DNA of 64,000 bases, from the NCBI RefSeq assembly GCF_020164955.1, contig NZ_JAIUHG010000004.1, positions 62,001-126,000 of the forward strand, read 5' to 3'. The first letter of the stretch is position 1. Each line of letters opens with the position of its first letter. The notes under the pieces are model-generated. The model was not told where the DNA came from, searched no databases, and worked only from the letters and a program-made list of their open reading frames with translations. The translations under genes were made by a program, and so were the position numbers. This DNA comes from Mesorhizobium sp. CA8. GTDB taxonomy: Bacteria; Pseudomonadota; Alphaproteobacteria; Rhizobiales; Rhizobiaceae. Below are positions 15,246-24,552 of this stretch, in pieces.

Positions 15246-17627
15246 TCAAGCAGCTTGCTTCGCGCGCATCTCCGACTTCTCCAGATAGTAGCTCGAATAG
15301 CGGTCGAAGAACCTTTCCGAACCGCCGAGCGAACCGTATTTGGCCAGCTTTTTCAGATCGACCTTGTTGAGCACCGCGCCGATCACCTTGTTGGCGATAT
15401 AGGGCTCGGATTCCAGCATCGAGCGCACCATGTTGCGGGGCGTGCGGCCCCATTCGGTGACCAGCACGAAGCCGTCGACCAGCGGCGCGAAGGCCTTGGC
15501 GTCGACGACCGGGCCGAGCGGCGGCAGGTCGACGATGATGTATTCGAACGTCTCCTTGGCGTTCTCGATGAAGCGCCGCATGCCGGCCGAGCCCAGAAGC
15601 TCGCTGGTGTGCGAGAACTGGCCGCGCAGCACGGCGGGAATGATCGCTAGCTTGGTCTGGCGGTCGACCTTGCCGACCGACTGCCAGGTCTGGCCGTTGA
15701 CCACCGCTTCCATCAGGCCCTGCTCGGCCTCCATGCCGAGGCTGCGGCTCAAGCCCGGATTGCGCAGGTCGCCGTCGATGAGCAAGGTCTTGGCGCCGTT
15801 CGCAGCGAGCAGGCCGGCGAGATTCGCGGCCACCGTCGACTTACCCTCCCCGGGCAGCACCGAAATGACGCCGATCACCCGGCTGCCGCGGTCTTCCATC
15901 ACCACGTCGAACGCGATCTTGGCGTTGCGCAGCGTCTCGGCGAACATCGAGGCCGGAGCGTCGATGCTGACACGCATGCGCGCCCGCCTCTCAGCCGCGG
16001 AGAGACTGGCCACCTTGCCGTCGGCCGGCAGGTCGTCGGCTTTGGTATCCTTGGCCTTGCCGCCGCCGATCGTCGGCAGATAGCCGAGGAATTTCAGGCG
16101 GACGCGGTCACGAATGTCCTCGCCCGTCCTGAAGAAACGCTCGTTGAACTCGTTGAGGCCACCGAAGCCGGCGCCAAGCATCAGGCCGAGCACCAGCGAC
16201 AGCGCCAGCACGCGCAAGGTGCGCGGGCTGGAGGCCGCGAGCGGCATCGACGCGTCGGAAATGATGCGGACCTTGCCGACCGGGAAGGACTGCTGCTGCG
16301 AGGCTTCCTCATAGCGGCTGAGGAAGGTCTGGTATAGCGTGGTCAGTGCCTGCGCCTGCTGGTCGAGCTCCTTCAGCTTCACCTGCGACTGGTTGTCGAT
16401 CGAGCTCTTGCCGGCGGCGGTGGAAATCTTGTCGCGCAATGCCTTCTCGCGCGCCTGCGCCACTTCGAAATCGTTGCGGTAGCTTTCGGTGAGCTGCTTC
16501 AGCTGGCCGAAGATCTGCGCCGAGACGTCGGCTTTTTCCTTGGCCAGCGCGACCGCCTGCGGGTGATCCTTGCCGAAATTCGTCTCGACGTCCTGCAGGC
16601 GCTTGGCGATGGCCAGATAGCGGGTCTTGAGCGCGATGATGACCGAGCTGCTCGGCTGATCCGAACCGATGGCCGAATCGTTGAAGGCACTTTCGGAGCC
16701 GCTGTCGACGATCGCCTTGTATTGCTGGTAGCGGGCGCTGGCCCTGGCAGTATCGGCCTGGGCGACGATGAGCTGCGCGTTGAGATCGGCGAGCTGCTTG
16801 TCGCTCAGCAACTGGCCGTCGCTGTTGGCGGAGAGCCCATGTTCGGCCCTGAACTTCTCGACCGCCATCGCAGCTCGCTGGGAACTTTCGCGCAACTCGG
16901 TGAGCCGGCCCTGCAGCCACAAGGCCGCGCGCTCGGTAGCGTCGAAGCTGGCGTTGAGCTGGTCCGCCAGATAGGCATCGGCATAAGCCTTGGTGATGGC
17001 CGTGGCCAGAGCTGGATCCGGCGCCTGGTAGCCGATCGAAATCACGTAGCTGCGGCCGTTGCGCTGCGCCAGCACCTCGCTCTGCAGCTTCAGCACGGCA
17101 TAGTCGTGCTGCGCCGTCTTGATCATGGCCTGGCGCGTCGCCTCGTCGACATTCTCAATGCCGGGAATGTCGTTCGCCGAGCTGCTGCGGAAATATCCGA
17201 CCACGCCGCGCAGGAAGCTGACGCCCTTGGCCAGAGCCGACTGAGGCGGGTTCATGAACGCATCATTTTGGTCGAGCTTCAACTTGTCGACCACCACCGA
17301 CGCCAGGCGCGCGGAGGTCAGGATTTCGATCTGGCTGAGCAGCGAAGCGTCGGTCTGCATGGTTTGCGACGCCGCCGAAATGTCGTCGACGACCTTGTTC
17401 AGGCCCTCGTCGATCAGGACGCTCGCCACGGACATATATTGCTTGGGCGTCGTCTGCAGATAGATCACGCCCAGAAACAGGCCGATGGCGGCGCAGACCG
17501 CCACGACCTTGGCCTGTCGGGCGGCCATGCCAAGCAGACGCTCGACATCGATGAAGTCTTCACCCTTTTCCGATTCGGTGCTGGGCAACGGCGTTCTCTT
17601 GTCGAGAGGGAAGTTGGCATAGTTCAT
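15246..17627 (-). CDS. exoP: Exopolysaccharide polymerisation/export protein ExoP (Wzz-BY-kinase type)
   Basis: A 793-residue inner-membrane polysaccharide co-polymerase. It has an N-terminal Wzz domain with a membrane segment near residues 37-57 (KVVAVCAAIGLFLGVIYL), a long periplasmic coiled-coil part (about 230-430) and a second membrane segment (RVLALSLVLGLMLGAGFGG). A cytoplasmic tyrosine autokinase domain follows, with Walker A SVLPGEGKST, A-prime LLIDGDLR and Walker B IIVDLPP. The C-terminus is tyrosine-bearing (RYSSYYLEKSE). It controls chain length and export of the polymer. Length and position match Sinorhizobium ExoP, and exoN, exoO, exoM, exoA and exoL precede it on the same strand as in that organism. 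Confidence 0.93.
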   Translation of the reverse strand: MNYANFPLDKRTPLPSTESEKGEDFIDVERLLGMAARQAKVVAVCAAIGLFLGVIYLQTTPKQYMSVASVLIDEGLNKVVDDISAASQTMQTDASLLSQIEILTSARLASVVVDKLKLDQNDAFMNPPQSALAKGVSFLRGVVGYFRSSSANDIPGIENVDEATRQAMIKTAQHDYAVLKLQSEVLAQRNGRSYVISIGYQAPDPALATAITKAYADAYLADQLNASFDATERAALWLQGRLTELRESSQRAAMAVEKFRAEHGLSANSDGQLLSDKQLADLNAQLIVAQADTARASARYQQYKAIVDSGSESAFNDSAIGSDQPSSSVIIALKTRYLAIAKRLQDVETNFGKDHPQAVALAKEKADVSAQIFGQLKQLTESYRNDFEVAQAREKALRDKISTAAGKSSIDNQSQVKLKELDQQAQALTTLYQTFLSRYEEASQQQSFPVGKVRIISDASMPLAASSPRTLRVLALSLVLGLMLGAGFGGLNEFNERFFRTGEDIRDRVRLKFLGYLPTIGGGKAKDTKADDLPADGKVASLSAAERRARMRVSIDAPASMFAETLRNAKIAFDVVMEDRGSRVIGVISVLPGEGKSTVAANLAGLLAANGAKTLLIDGDLRNPGLSRSLGMEAEQGLMEAVVNGQTWQSVGKVDRQTKLAIIPAVLRGQFSHTSELLGSAGMRRFIENAKETFEYIIVDLPPLGPVVDAKAFAPLVDGFVLVTEWGRTPRNMVRSMLESEPYIANKVIGAVLNKVDLKKLAKYGSLGGSERFFDRYSSYYLEKSEMRAKQAA

Positions 17628-17716
17628 AGTCGGTCCAATTCCAGGTTGCAGGCGCTATCGGCCTTGGTAGATCGGCGTCGTGACCAGAAAAGACCGCGCA
17701 ACGTTGTTGCCAGGAT

Positions 17717-17741
17717 GCGCCGGGCCGGAAGGCCCGGGCGC
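17717..17741. other. Stem-loop between exoN and exoP
   Basis: GCGCCGGGCC (17717-17726) can pair with GGCCCGGGCGC (17731-17741) around a GGAA loop, with one bulge. There is no T-run, so it looks more like an mRNA-stabilising or processing hairpin than a terminator. It lies in the 167-base gap between the exoN stop and the exoP start. Confidence 0.35.
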
Positions 17742-17794
17742 TGGTGTGGCTGTCGCGCCATCGCGAAACCGCATATGCACCCGAAAGATGGGCA

Positions 17795-18691
17795 TTATGC
17801 GGCTACTTCCCGGCGCTCATGCGACCGGACAAATTGCTGCAGCATCTCGAAGACAGGGTCCTTCATGTCGTCGCGCGCCAGGGCGAAGGCGATGGTGGCC
17901 TCGATGAAGCCCTCCTTGGAGCCGCAGTCGAACATGCGGCCATAGAAAGGCTGGGCATAGAAAGGCTGGCTCTGAGCCAGGCGCACCATGGCGTCGGTGA
18001 GCTGGATTTCGTTGCCGGCGCCGCGCTGCTGGTTGCCAAGCAGGGCGAAGATCTCCGGCTGCAGCACATAGCGGCCGTTGATGTAGAAATTCGACGGCGC
18101 CTTGGCTGGCGCCGGCTTTTCAACCATTGCCGTGATCTCGAAGCCGGAGCCGACCTCGTCGCCGCGGCCGACAATGCCGTATTTGCTGGTTTCGGCGGGG
18201 TCGCAGCGCTCGACGGCGATCACATTGCCGCCGGTCCGCTGATAGAGATCGACCGTCTCGGCGAGGCAGCCGCGCGCGCCGAAGGAAACCATGTCGGGAA
18301 GCAGCAGCGCGAAAGGCTCATTGCCGATCACGTCGCGCGCGCACCATACGGCGTGGCCGAGGCCCTGCGGCGACTGCTGTCGGATGAAGGAGGTGGCGCC
18401 GGCCTCCGGCAGCAGGCTTTCCAGCGATTCGAGTTGCGCCTTCTTGCCGGTCTGCTCCAGCGTGCCGATCAGTTCAGGATGCAGGTCGAAATAGTCCTCG
18501 ATGACCGCCTTGTTGCGGCCGGTGACGAAGACGATGTGCTCGATGCCGGCCTCGAACGCCTCGTCGACGGCATATTGCACGACAGGCTTGTCGACGACGG
18601 GCAGCATCTCCTTCGGCAACGACTTGGTCGCCGGCAGGAACCGCGTTCCGAGCCCCGCCACCGGAATGACTGCCTTCCTGACTTTCTGCAT
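17795..18691 (-). CDS. exoN: UTP-glucose-1-phosphate uridylyltransferase
   Basis: A 298-residue GalU/ExoN enzyme making UDP-glucose for exopolysaccharide. Motifs are the nucleotide loop [23 protein letters not shown] at the N-terminus, [12 protein letters not shown], and the sugar-binding VEKP and [14 protein letters not shown] near the end. The frame is open well upstream, but ATG 18691 gives the family N-terminus ([13 protein letters not shown]). It lies 32 bases after the glycosyltransferase exoO and before exoP, the same order as in Sinorhizobium meliloti. Confidence 0.92.
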   Translation of the reverse strand: MQKVRKAVIPVAGLGTRFLPATKSLPKEMLPVVDKPVVQYAVDEAFEAGIEHIVFVTGRNKAVIEDYFDLHPELIGTLEQTGKKAQLESLESLLPEAGATSFIRQQSPQGLGHAVWCARDVIGNEPFALLLPDMVSFGARGCLAETVDLYQRTGGNVIAVERCDPAETSKYGIVGRGDEVGSGFEITAMVEKPAPAKAPSNFYINGRYVLQPEIFALLGNQQRGAGNEIQLTDAMVRLAQSQPFYAQPFYGRMFDCGSKEGFIEATIAFALARDDMKDPVFEMLQQFVRSHERREVAA

Positions 18692-18723
18692 CTGATATTC
18701 CTTCTGACAGAAAAGATTTCTAC

Positions 18724-19707
18724 CTAATCGCTGGCTATAAAAACGCCCGCATGCTTCGTCTCCCCGCCCCGACGGCAAAGCTGTGCCGCAACTCTTCTGA
18801 TCCGGACCGCGATAGGCATGCTCATATGCCTGATCGCGGCCGGATCCCTGAGCGCCGCGCCGATCGCCTTGAGCGGCGCACGCGCCTTGATGTGTTGAAC
18901 AAGGGACAGGAACGACGACGCCTTGCGCAGGCTGCGGCCACGCCTGGCGAAGGCCGCCTTTGCGCTGCTGTCCATGGGAAATGCCGCCGCGAAGGCAGCG
19001 TCGGCGCGCGTCATCGCCTCGACGTGATGCAATTCGAGCACCCGTGAGATCGAGCCGGTGCGAATGTGATAGACATAGCCGACGGTCGGCTCGACCACGC
19101 AGCGGCCGCCGCTGGCCAGCGCGCTCGCCAGAAGAATGTAGTCCTCGCCGATGCGCAGCTTCTCGTCGTAGCGCAACCTGTTGTCGTCGAGGAAGCGGCG
19201 CTGGAAGATCGGCTTGAGATAGCCGAAATTGAAGCGCGACTCGAAGACCAGATTGCCGGCGATGTAGTCGGCCAGCGAGATTTCGCGCAGGCCCTCGAGA
19301 TAGCTGGTTGGGAACATGATGTCGTCGGGCGTGCCGTCCTCGCGCACGACCTGCACATTGTCGACCGCAATCTGGGCGCCAGCCGCTTCGGCGCGGGAGA
19401 TCATCGTGGCCAGGCGGTCGGGAAGAACCGCATCGTCGGAATCGAGCACCGCCACCCAACGGCCGCGCGCTAGGTCGAGGCCGGCATTGCGGGCGCCGCC
19501 CGGACCACGATTGGCGGGCAGCGCCACCACCTTGACGATATCTTGCGGATAGGCGCGCGCCACATCCAGCGTGCCGTCGCGCGACTGGTCGTCGACGACG
19601 ATGACCTCGACGGTCACGCCGAGTTGCGCGATCGCGCCGGCGATGGCGCGGTCGAGAGTCGCTTCCGCGTTATAGGCGGCGATGACGAAGCTGACGTCAG
19701 GCTGCAC
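18724..19707 (-). CDS. exoO: Glycosyltransferase family 2, ExoO type
   Basis: A 327-residue GT-A fold glycosyltransferase. It has the N-terminal strand [14 protein letters not shown], the nucleotide-binding [10 protein letters not shown], the metal-binding LDSDDAVLP and the acceptor-side GEDYILLA. It probably adds a glucose in the side chain of a succinoglycan-like repeat on the inner-membrane lipid carrier. GTG 19707 is chosen because it starts just before the family motif and overlaps the exoM stop by 11 bases. The longer frame adds a basic segment that belongs to exoM in another frame. Position between exoM and exoN supports the name; the sugar specificity is inferred. Confidence 0.88.
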   Translation of the reverse strand: MQPDVSFVIAAYNAEATLDRAIAGAIAQLGVTVEVIVVDDQSRDGTLDVARAYPQDIVKVVALPANRGPGGARNAGLDLARGRWVAVLDSDDAVLPDRLATMISRAEAAGAQIAVDNVQVVREDGTPDDIMFPTSYLEGLREISLADYIAGNLVFESRFNFGYLKPIFQRRFLDDNRLRYDEKLRIGEDYILLASALASGGRCVVEPTVGYVYHIRTGSISRVLELHHVEAMTRADAAFAAAFPMDSSAKAAFARRGRSLRKASSFLSLVQHIKARAPLKAIGAALRDPAAIRHMSMPIAVRIRRVAAQLCRRGGETKHAGVFIASD

Positions 19708-20635
19708 GCTTGTTCCCTTGTTCTGGCGACGTGAGGCCGTATTGGCGGATTTCACGGACGCCGACCAAACCGCTGACGACACCAAGGTGCATAATGCCGC
19801 GCAGCACGCTGCGGTTCCGCCGCACCGGGCTGATCGCGGTCAAAATCGCCATGCCGAAGCAGTAAGCGGCCTTGGCGGAAGCCAGCCCGACCTGGCCGGC
19901 GCGGCGCAACCCGCCGGCGCCGCGCCCGATCAGATGCCCATGCGTCTGCCCAAAGCGGAAGCGGCGGCGGCGCAGCCAGTCGAACGCGGCCCTGGCGCGC
20001 GGCACGACCTCTTCGACGAAGGCTTGCGGAGCGAAGGCGATGCGGCCGCCGGCCTTGACCATGGCGTCGAAGAACTCGGTATCCTCGCCGCCGGTCTGGC
20101 CGCGTGCCAGGCTGAAGCGCCGGCCGCGCAGGCTCGCATCGGTCATTCTAAGCAGGACGTTGCAGGTGTAACCGGTGCGAATCTCGCCGCGCACCCAGAC
20201 CGGCAAGGTGGAATGGAAGTCGCCCTTTTGCATCCAGTCCGGCGCATCGGGGCGGTAATGCGCCCGCACCGGACCGAGCACCGCCGCGGCGCCTGTGGCG
20301 TCGGCTGCCGCCATCAATTCGACCAGCCAGGAGAGCGACGCCGTCTCGTCGTCGTCGATGAAGGCGACGAAGTCCGAAACGCTGGCGTCGAGGCAGGCGT
20401 TGCGCGCGATCGAGATGTTGCGCGCCGGCGCGTGGCGATAGCGGATCGGCAGCTTCAGCTCCTCGGCCAAAGCCTTCACCAGTTTCTGCGCGCTGGGCTC
20501 GTCATCATTGTCGGCAATGACGATTCCGATGTCCAAACCCTTGGGCCTCTCGAGCGCGGCGACGGAGCGCAGCGTGTCGGCCAGCTCCGGCCGACGGAAA
20601 GTGCAGATGCAGATGTCGATCGAGCGCCCGGCCAT
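19697..20635 (-). CDS. exoM: Glycosyltransferase family 2, ExoM type
   Basis: A 312-residue glycosyltransferase starting IDICICTFRRPELADTLRS, with a donor-binding IADNDDEPS, the metal motif FIDDDETAS and the GGEDTEFFDAM acidic loop. A hydrophobic C-terminal segment (about residues 255-290) may contact the membrane. In Sinorhizobium, ExoM adds the third or fourth glucose of the succinoglycan repeat. ATG 20635 overlaps the exoA stop by one base (TGATG), so the pair is translationally coupled. The open frame upstream is a shadow of exoA. Confidence 0.88.
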   Translation of the reverse strand: MAGRSIDICICTFRRPELADTLRSVAALERPKGLDIGIVIADNDDEPSAQKLVKALAEELKLPIRYRHAPARNISIARNACLDASVSDFVAFIDDDETASLSWLVELMAAADATGAAAVLGPVRAHYRPDAPDWMQKGDFHSTLPVWVRGEIRTGYTCNVLLRMTDASLRGRRFSLARGQTGGEDTEFFDAMVKAGGRIAFAPQAFVEEVVPRARAAFDWLRRRRFRFGQTHGHLIGRGAGGLRRAGQVGLASAKAAYCFGMAILTAISPVRRNRSVLRGIMHLGVVSGLVGVREIRQYGLTSPEQGNKRAA

Positions 20636-21648
20636 CACGCCGCCTTGCGCTGCGAGCGGGACGTCAAAATTTGCTGCCAGAACCCGACGGACCAGCCGAA
20701 ATGCATGACCATCGCAGAGACGCCGGCGAGCGCTATGCCGGCGTTGCGCTGGCGTATCGCCGTCACCAGGCCGTAACCGAGGCACACCGTCGCCCATAAG
20801 AGGAACGGCACCGCCGCCAGCCAATGGGCGAAGGAAAACAGGGCGAGCAGCACCACTGGCGCTACCAGCAACGGGATCATCTGCCGGACCTTCGGCACCA
20901 TGCGGTGCTTCAGCACGTTCCTGGCGCGACCGCGGCCATAGCCGAGATACTGGAAATAGAGGCTCTTCAGCGTCGAGCGCGGATAATAGACCATCTGCGT
21001 CCTGCCGCTCATCCAGATGCGGTAGCCGGCCTGGCGCAGGCGGTAGTCGAGCTCGGCGTCCTCATTGTGGCTGAAGCTCTCGTCATAGCCGCCGACATGC
21101 CGGAAGGCGGCGATGCGCATCAGCGCGTGATGGCCGTGGTCGACCCATTCGCCCTCGGATATGTGCCGGTGCTTCGAGCCGCCAGTGCCGAGCTTGGAGT
21201 TTTGCGCCGCCGCCACGGCCTTCTGCACGGCGCCGGTGCCGGCAGTCAGCATCGAAACGACGATGGAATCGGCGCCGGTGGCAAGGGCTTCCTCAACCAG
21301 CCGGTCGCAATAGTCGTCCGGATAGCCGCCATGCGCATCGATGCGGATAAGGTAGTCGACGCCTTCGCCGAGACTCGCTACAGCGAGATTGATGGCGGCG
21401 CTCTGGAGGCGCTTCGGATTGGCGAGCAGGACGACCCGGGGATCCTTCGCCACGATGTTTTCGACGATGGCTTGCGTGCCATCCGTGCTGCCGCCGTCGG
21501 CGACGACGATGCGGCCGCCCAGCCGTGCCGCCGCGGGCTGCAATTGGTCGAGCAGGCCGCCGATATGGGCCGCCTCGTTGAGGCAGGGAATGACGATCAG
21601 GATCGATGGGGTCGCCTGCGCCATCGGTTCTTGTGCGCCCTCTGCCAT
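20635..21648 (-). CDS. exoA: Glycosyltransferase family 2, ExoA type
   Basis: A 337-residue glycosyltransferase with ILIVIPCLNEAAHIGGLLDQL, the donor motif VADGGSTDGT, the metal motif IRIDAHGGYPDD, and HNEDAELDYRLRQAGY. Two membrane segments (MIPLLVAPVVLLALFSFAHW and a following one) lie in the last 90 residues, matching the membrane-bound ExoA of Sinorhizobium, which adds the second sugar to the lipid carrier. ATG 21648 overlaps the exoL stop (TGATG); a GTG one codon earlier is possible. Confidence 0.9.
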   Translation of the reverse strand: MAEGAQEPMAQATPSILIVIPCLNEAAHIGGLLDQLQPAAARLGGRIVVADGGSTDGTQAIVENIVAKDPRVVLLANPKRLQSAAINLAVASLGEGVDYLIRIDAHGGYPDDYCDRLVEEALATGADSIVVSMLTAGTGAVQKAVAAAQNSKLGTGGSKHRHISEGEWVDHGHHALMRIAAFRHVGGYDESFSHNEDAELDYRLRQAGYRIWMSGRTQMVYYPRSTLKSLYFQYLGYGRGRARNVLKHRMVPKVRQMIPLLVAPVVLLALFSFAHWLAAVPFLLWATVCLGYGLVTAIRQRNAGIALAGVSAMVMHFGWSVGFWQQILTSRSQRKAA

Positions 21649-22820
21649 CACGCCGCCGCCTCCGTCACAAAAGTTGATGGCAGGGCGGCGAGGCCGCGCA
21701 GCTTTTCGACGAAAGCCGCGCAGTCGCTGCGGTCGTAGCTCCAGGTGCGCGGATTGCGCGCCAGCACCCGCGACTTCAGGCCGTGATATCGATCCTGATC
21801 CATCTGGCCGAGCATCGCTTCGATGCCCTCGGGCGTGGCTTCGGACAGAAGCACGCCAATATCCTGCTGCTTCAGGAACCGGCCGGTTTCGGTGCCCGCC
21901 ATCGAGATCGGCACGGCGCCGAAGCGGCAGCCCTCATAGAGACGGTTGGGAAGCAGCCATTCGGAATTCTGGCCGGCCTCGAAGAAATCGATCGCCCAGG
22001 AGAAATGCACCTGCCCGTAGATGGCCGCCATATCTTCCGGATTGCGGTAAGGGCCGCCGAACGAAAGCCACGGCTCGGCCTCGACGAAGCCGTGAAAGTC
22101 CGGAAATTCGGACAGCGCCGGACGTCCCCTGAGCACGACCTCGAAACGCCCCCCCTGCCGGCGGGTGAAGTCGGCGAGCAGCTCCAGCGAGCGGCGGCAG
22201 CGCAGCGCGCCGAACCAGCCGATGCGCCAGGGCGGCGCCGTCGGACCGTCGTCCTCGGAAGACTGCGCGGCGACGACGGATGCCATCTCGAAATATTTGT
22301 TCTCGATCAGCTCGACGGGTGCGACGATCTGCCCGAAAGGCTCGAAATAATTGGCGACGAAGGCTGGCGAGCTCGTCACCAGAAGCTTCACGTCGCGGGC
22401 GAGATGACGTTCGGCGCCGCGCAGCGTCCTGCCGACGAAATCGTCGCGCAGCACCAGGCGGTGGATATCGAGGCACTCATAAACGATCGGCACGTTTGTC
22501 CCGAGGGCGGCGTTGGCGCGGCGGGCCAGCGCCAGCATTTCAAGGTTACGCGGAATGATCAGATCGGGCCTGGGCATGGCGCCCAGCTTCGCGCCGATCG
22601 ACATGGCTGCCTTGGCGACAGCACTCAGGCGCTGCGCGAATCGGCCGTCGCGCGTTGCGCCGAGGTCGACAGGCTCGATGCCTTCGATCTCAGCGACCGG
22701 GCTGGTGGTGCGGCGGAAGCCCGCCAGGGTGACCCTGGCGCCGCCTGCCTTGAGCATCTGTACCCTCCGGCGCACCGCCGGGTCGGAGACGTCATGCACA
22801 AGGTACAAGACATGCAGCAT
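21648..22820 (-). CDS. exoL: Glycosyltransferase, ExoL type
   Basis: A 390-residue GT-B-like protein: N-terminal HVLYLVHDVSDPAVRRRVQMLKAGGARVTLAGF, a linker region with RPDLIIPRNLEM, and C-terminal parts WRIGWFGALRCRRSL and NRLYEGCRFGAVPI. ExoL of Sinorhizobium adds a glucose to the growing succinoglycan unit. ATG 22820 is preferred over the start 24 bases earlier because it gives the family N-terminus. This is the first gene of the exoL-A-M-O-N-P unit, whose promoter lies in the 136-base gap before the divergent flippase gene. Confidence 0.87.
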   Translation of the reverse strand: MLHVLYLVHDVSDPAVRRRVQMLKAGGARVTLAGFRRTTSPVAEIEGIEPVDLGATRDGRFAQRLSAVAKAAMSIGAKLGAMPRPDLIIPRNLEMLALARRANAALGTNVPIVYECLDIHRLVLRDDFVGRTLRGAERHLARDVKLLVTSSPAFVANYFEPFGQIVAPVELIENKYFEMASVVAAQSSEDDGPTAPPWRIGWFGALRCRRSLELLADFTRRQGGRFEVVLRGRPALSEFPDFHGFVEAEPWLSFGGPYRNPEDMAAIYGQVHFSWAIDFFEAGQNSEWLLPNRLYEGCRFGAVPISMAGTETGRFLKQQDIGVLLSEATPEGIEAMLGQMDQDRYHGLKSRVLARNPRTWSYDRSDCAAFVEKLRGLAALPSTFVTEAAA

Positions 22821-22871
22821 GTAACTCGACCGCTGTTGGCCCACCCATCGGGGATGCTAGTACAGCTTTTG

Positions 22872-22933
22872 CTGCATCGCAACAATTTTGGTGCGGCGTA
22901 GCAAACCGCCGCACATTTTTTGTTGCACTGCAA
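22872..22933. promoter_or_regulatory. Divergent exoL/flippase control region with two TTGC-type dyads
   Basis: The gap holds CTGC ATC GCAA (22872-22882) and TTGC ACT GCAA (22923-22933), about 50 bases apart centre to centre. Between them is the perfect inverted repeat GTGCGGCG (22891-22898) / CGCCGCAC (22907-22914). The arrangement suits a dimeric regulator acting on both the exoL operon and the flippase gene. A ribosome site (AAGGTAG) precedes the flippase start. Confidence 0.5.
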
Positions 22934-22956
22934 AAACGTCTTAAGGTAGCTTATAG

Positions 22957-24513
22957 ATGGCGGTGGGCGCCGGTCACGGCGATGTCGGGCCGGTCGCAAG
23001 ATCAGGGATCCTGAATTTGGAAACCAGTGCATTCGATCCGCCTGAGGGCTCTCTGCGCAAATCGGTCGGACGCGGCGCGGCCGTCACAGCGATCGCGCAG
23101 GGCGTGCGGGTGGCGACGCAGATCATCTCCGTCATCGTGCTGTCGCGGCTTTTGTCGCCGCAGGATTTCGGTGTCGTGGCGATGTGCGCGCCGGTGCTTG
23201 CCTTCATCGCGCTGTTCCAGGATTTCGGCCTGACCCAGGCGACGATCCAGAAGACCGGTATCCGTCACGAAGAGGTCAATTACCTGTTCTGGATCAACGT
23301 GGCCGTAAGCACCCTGCTTGCCTGTGTGCTTGCGGCTTCGGCGCCCGTGGTCGCCGCTTTCTATGGCGAGCCGCGCGTGACCGGCCTCGTCGCCGCCTTC
23401 GGCCTGCAGATCATCGCCTATGGCCTGGGAGCCCAGCATGTGGCGCTGCTGACCCGCCGCATGGAGTTCACGCGGCTGGCCATCATCGACATCGCCAGCG
23501 CCGTCCTCGGCGTCGCCGTCTCGATCCTCTGGACCTTCATCGATCGCTCCTACTGGGCGCTTTTCGCCGGCACGCTGGCAAGCGCCGTGCTGCCGACCCT
23601 GTGCTACTGGTACTCCTCGCGCTGGCGCCCGGGCCTGCCGCGCAAGGTCGACGGCATCGGCGCGCTGATCAATTTCGGCGCCGGCATCACCGGCTTCAAC
23701 TTTGCCAATTTCTTTGCCCGTAACCTCGACAATGTGCTGATCGGCAAATACTGGGGCGAAGCGCAGCTCGGCCTCTATGACCGCGCCTACAAGCTTTTGC
23801 TTTTTCCGCTCAGTCAGATCACCAACCCGCTGGCGAAGGTGATGGTGCCGGCGCTGTCGCGGCTGAAGGATGAGCCGGACCGCTACCGCAGCGCCTATCT
23901 GCGCGTCATGCCGCTGATCCTGCTGGTGGCGCTTCCGGGCGTCGCCTTCGCCGCCGCCATGTCCGACACGCTCATTCCCTTCGTGCTCGGCGAGCAGTGG
24001 CGGGGAAGCGCGCCGATCTTCCTGGCGCTGGGCTTTGCCGGATTGCTGCAGCCGCTCAACAACCCCGCTGGATGGCTGTTCGTAAGCCAGGGCCGCTCGG
24101 GCGACTTCATGCGCTGGGGCATCGTCACCGCCGTGACCTCGGTGCTGGCCTTCGCCATCGGCCTTCCTTACGGGGCGCTGGGTGTGGCCGTCGCCTACGC
24201 GATCAGCGAATACATGCGCACGCCCTTCCTGTGGCTCTATGTCGGCAGACACGGACCGCTCAAGGCCAGCCATGTGTTTCGTGCGGCATTGCCTTTCGTG
24301 CTTGGCGCGCATCTGGCGTTCGGCGCGGTCTGGCTCGCCAAGCCGATGCTGCAGGCGCCGCCCGTCGTCGCGCTGGCCGCTGCCGCGGCGCTCTCCTATG
24401 TGGCCACCATCGTTGTCGCGCTGGCATTTAGCGCCGGCCGTGAAGCACTTCGCGAAGCGTTGCGGCTAATCCCGGCGCGGGGCTTCCTCGCCGCCCCGAG
24501 CGGGGCGAAATGA
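22957..24513 (+). CDS. exoT: Lipopolysaccharide/exopolysaccharide flippase, ExoT/Wzx type
   Basis: A 518-residue polytopic membrane protein of the polysaccharide-transporter (MOP) superfamily. It has about twelve to fourteen hydrophobic segments, starting with RVATQIISVIVLSRLLSPQDFGVVAM, the signature of this family. It moves the lipid-linked repeat unit across the inner membrane. The N-terminus before SLRKSVGRGAAV is hydrophilic. ATG 22957 has a reasonable ribosome site, although later non-ATG starts are possible. It is divergent from exoL and followed after 39 bases by the phosphoribosyltransferase-HAD gene. Confidence 0.88.
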   Translation: MAVGAGHGDVGPVARSGILNLETSAFDPPEGSLRKSVGRGAAVTAIAQGVRVATQIISVIVLSRLLSPQDFGVVAMCAPVLAFIALFQDFGLTQATIQKTGIRHEEVNYLFWINVAVSTLLACVLAASAPVVAAFYGEPRVTGLVAAFGLQIIAYGLGAQHVALLTRRMEFTRLAIIDIASAVLGVAVSILWTFIDRSYWALFAGTLASAVLPTLCYWYSSRWRPGLPRKVDGIGALINFGAGITGFNFANFFARNLDNVLIGKYWGEAQLGLYDRAYKLLLFPLSQITNPLAKVMVPALSRLKDEPDRYRSAYLRVMPLILLVALPGVAFAAAMSDTLIPFVLGEQWRGSAPIFLALGFAGLLQPLNNPAGWLFVSQGRSGDFMRWGIVTAVTSVLAFAIGLPYGALGVAVAYAISEYMRTPFLWLYVGRHGPLKASHVFRAALPFVLGAHLAFGAVWLAKPMLQAPPVVALAAAAALSYVATIVVALAFSAGREALREALRLIPARGFLAAPSGAK

Positions 24514-24552
24514 GCCCGCGCGACAGGCCGATCTCAGGACAGGGATGACCGC

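Noticed and set aside
23002..24312. A 436-codon frame opposite the flippase gene
   Set aside because: Hydrophilic, His/Gln/Arg-rich shadow of a real membrane protein gene; no start signal.
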